A DNA stretch of 64,000 nt from Leptobrachium leishanense (taxonomy: Eukaryota > Chordata > Amphibia > Anura > Megophryidae). Each line of letters opens with the position of its first letter. Position 1 is the stretch's first letter. Of this stretch, positions 62,970 through 64,000 are shown in pieces. A model generated the notes under the pieces. That model was not told the DNA's origin. It saw nothing but the letters and a program-made list of their open reading frames with translations, and did no database searches. The stretch lies in contig CM019072.1 in assembly GCA_009667805.1 (NCBI GenBank), positions 36,449,519 through 36,513,518 on the forward strand. Direction: 5' to 3'. Made by a program: the position numbers and the translations under genes.

Positions 62970-64000
62970 TCTGCCTTAAAGGGCTACTACCACCAAAAAA
63001 TGAAATGTCCTTATTTTGTTTATTTTATGTTGCGGATAGCTTACATGTGCTTTTGTTTTTTCTCTATATGTGTCATTGGGTGCATCCATTCTATGATCTT
63101 TTGTGTATGAACCCCCCCCCCACGGTATCTTTACCTCACTTGCTCCTCACTGTGTGGCTTTGACCATAGAATAGAGTCTATGGGTCAATCACTGACTCAA
63201 ATCATTGTATTACGTGGGGTAGATTAGGAGTGTTTAAAGCTCCCTTATGTCACCATTATCTCGTTCAAATGACATCTCTTATCTCAGGTAGCCTGGAGAA
63301 CAATACCTACCTGGCACCTTATCTAATTCCCTCTTTCACTCCATTAACGGTTTAATCTACATTATTTATGCAAAGCTTTTGGTAAATGTTGCATCATGGG
63401 AAAAATACACAAAATGGAAATAAGAGAGAAATACCTTACTTTATTTTTCCTTTTTGCATGCAATTACCGTAGATACTCGAGTATAGCACGACTCGAATAT
63501 AACGCGATGGATAGAAATTTATTATGGAAATGAGAGAATACTCAAGACTCGAATATAACGTTAGGAACACAATTTTACTGTACCGGTAAACAATTAAAAT
63601 CCTTCCAGGTTCTCTTAACACGGTCAGGTTACACCTCAGACCAGGGTGTTCTGCTCTAGAATGATTACAATTGTTACTAAGGCTGGCGGAGGCAAGCGAG
63701 GTTAATGATTGGCTTAAACAGAGCGTGCCCTCTGGCCGTGATGGATCCCACCTCTCCCGAATCCGGGAGTTCCTGAAGTGTTTGCAAGCATCAGGGAGCC
63801 TTGGGATCCAGAGTAAGGCAAGGTTTTTTTTTTTTAAACACGCGATGCAGATGTCTCGAATATAACGCGACCCGTCTAATTTTAAGGTAAATTTTTGTCA
63901 CCAAAATCTAGCGGTATACTCGAGTATCTACTTCAAGCAAAGAAAAAATAAAACCAACCGCAGCATGTGTTTTATTTGTAATGCCCAAGTATTCTAGTGA
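62970..64000. mobile_element. Dispersed repeat, second copy (see 45516), interrupted by a MITE
   Basis: Colinear with the flanks of the Tc1 element at 45770. Interrupted at 63469. Confidence 0.6.
63469..63931. mobile_element. MITE, TIR GTAGATACTCGAGTATA
   Basis: 463 bp with inverted ends GTAGATACTCGAGTATA, and subterminal CTCGAATATAACGCGA present twice plus once inverted. The empty site is at about 47587 (CAATTACTTCAA). Confidence 0.82.

Overview
This window is vertebrate nuclear DNA. The density of Tc1, Penelope-like, CR1, L1, hAT, piggyBac-type and Harbinger-type copies, together with 35-bp and shorter satellites, points to an amphibian, most likely a frog. That assignment is an inference from repeat flavour, not a database match. 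There is no operon structure, CRISPR array or bacterial feature.

Two host genes can be assembled by splice-site and reading-frame logic. On the + strand, twelve small exons between 7759 and 43147 join in a consistent phase into a 306-codon protein. It has an N-terminal coiled coil and a C-terminal PARP/ADP-ribosyltransferase-like fold; the usual NAD-binding His is Tyr. On the - strand, three exons (60978-61149, 59609-59736, 44689-44828) encode most of a pancreatic-type secreted phospholipase A2 (pla2g1b). Its first, signal-peptide exon was not found. The two genes converge tail to tail; their stop codons are 1.5 kb apart.

Almost everything else is transposable elements in the introns and between the genes. 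Region by region: 0-7.7 kb holds a CR1 LINE tail, a hammerhead-like hairpin, a frameshifted Tc1 element and a GC-rich MITE. 8.3-18.2 kb holds MITEs, a Penelope-like element (PLE) with a hammerhead motif, a Tc1 element with an intact 340-aa transposase, a SINE and hAT and Harbinger MITEs. 18.8-25.6 kb holds a LINE tail, about 41 copies of a 35-bp satellite, a nested pair of MITEs and a GC-rich block. 27.4-33.6 kb holds a third Tc1 family, a CR1 LINE nested in a MITE, a deleted Tc1 remnant and another MITE. 34.6-38.2 kb holds hAT MITEs and four adjacent minisatellites. 39.3-50.6 kb holds palindromic elements with hammerhead motifs at their apex, MITEs and a decayed second copy of the intact Tc1 family. 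50.4-57.4 kb holds a second PLE interrupted by an L1, a BEL/Pao gag-pol fragment and a minisatellite. 57.6-64 kb holds a hAT element with an expanded internal minisatellite, MITEs and another hammerhead motif.

The most interesting pattern is the repeated hammerhead-ribozyme-like architecture: CTGANGA, stem II, GAAA, then a self-complementary ACGCGT or ACGT in place of a looped stem III. It occurs at several independent loci: downstream of both GIY-YIG-encoding PLEs, and at the centre of several otherwise non-coding palindromic elements. This suggests a family of non-autonomous, ribozyme-carrying inverted-repeat elements, probably mobilised by PLEs.
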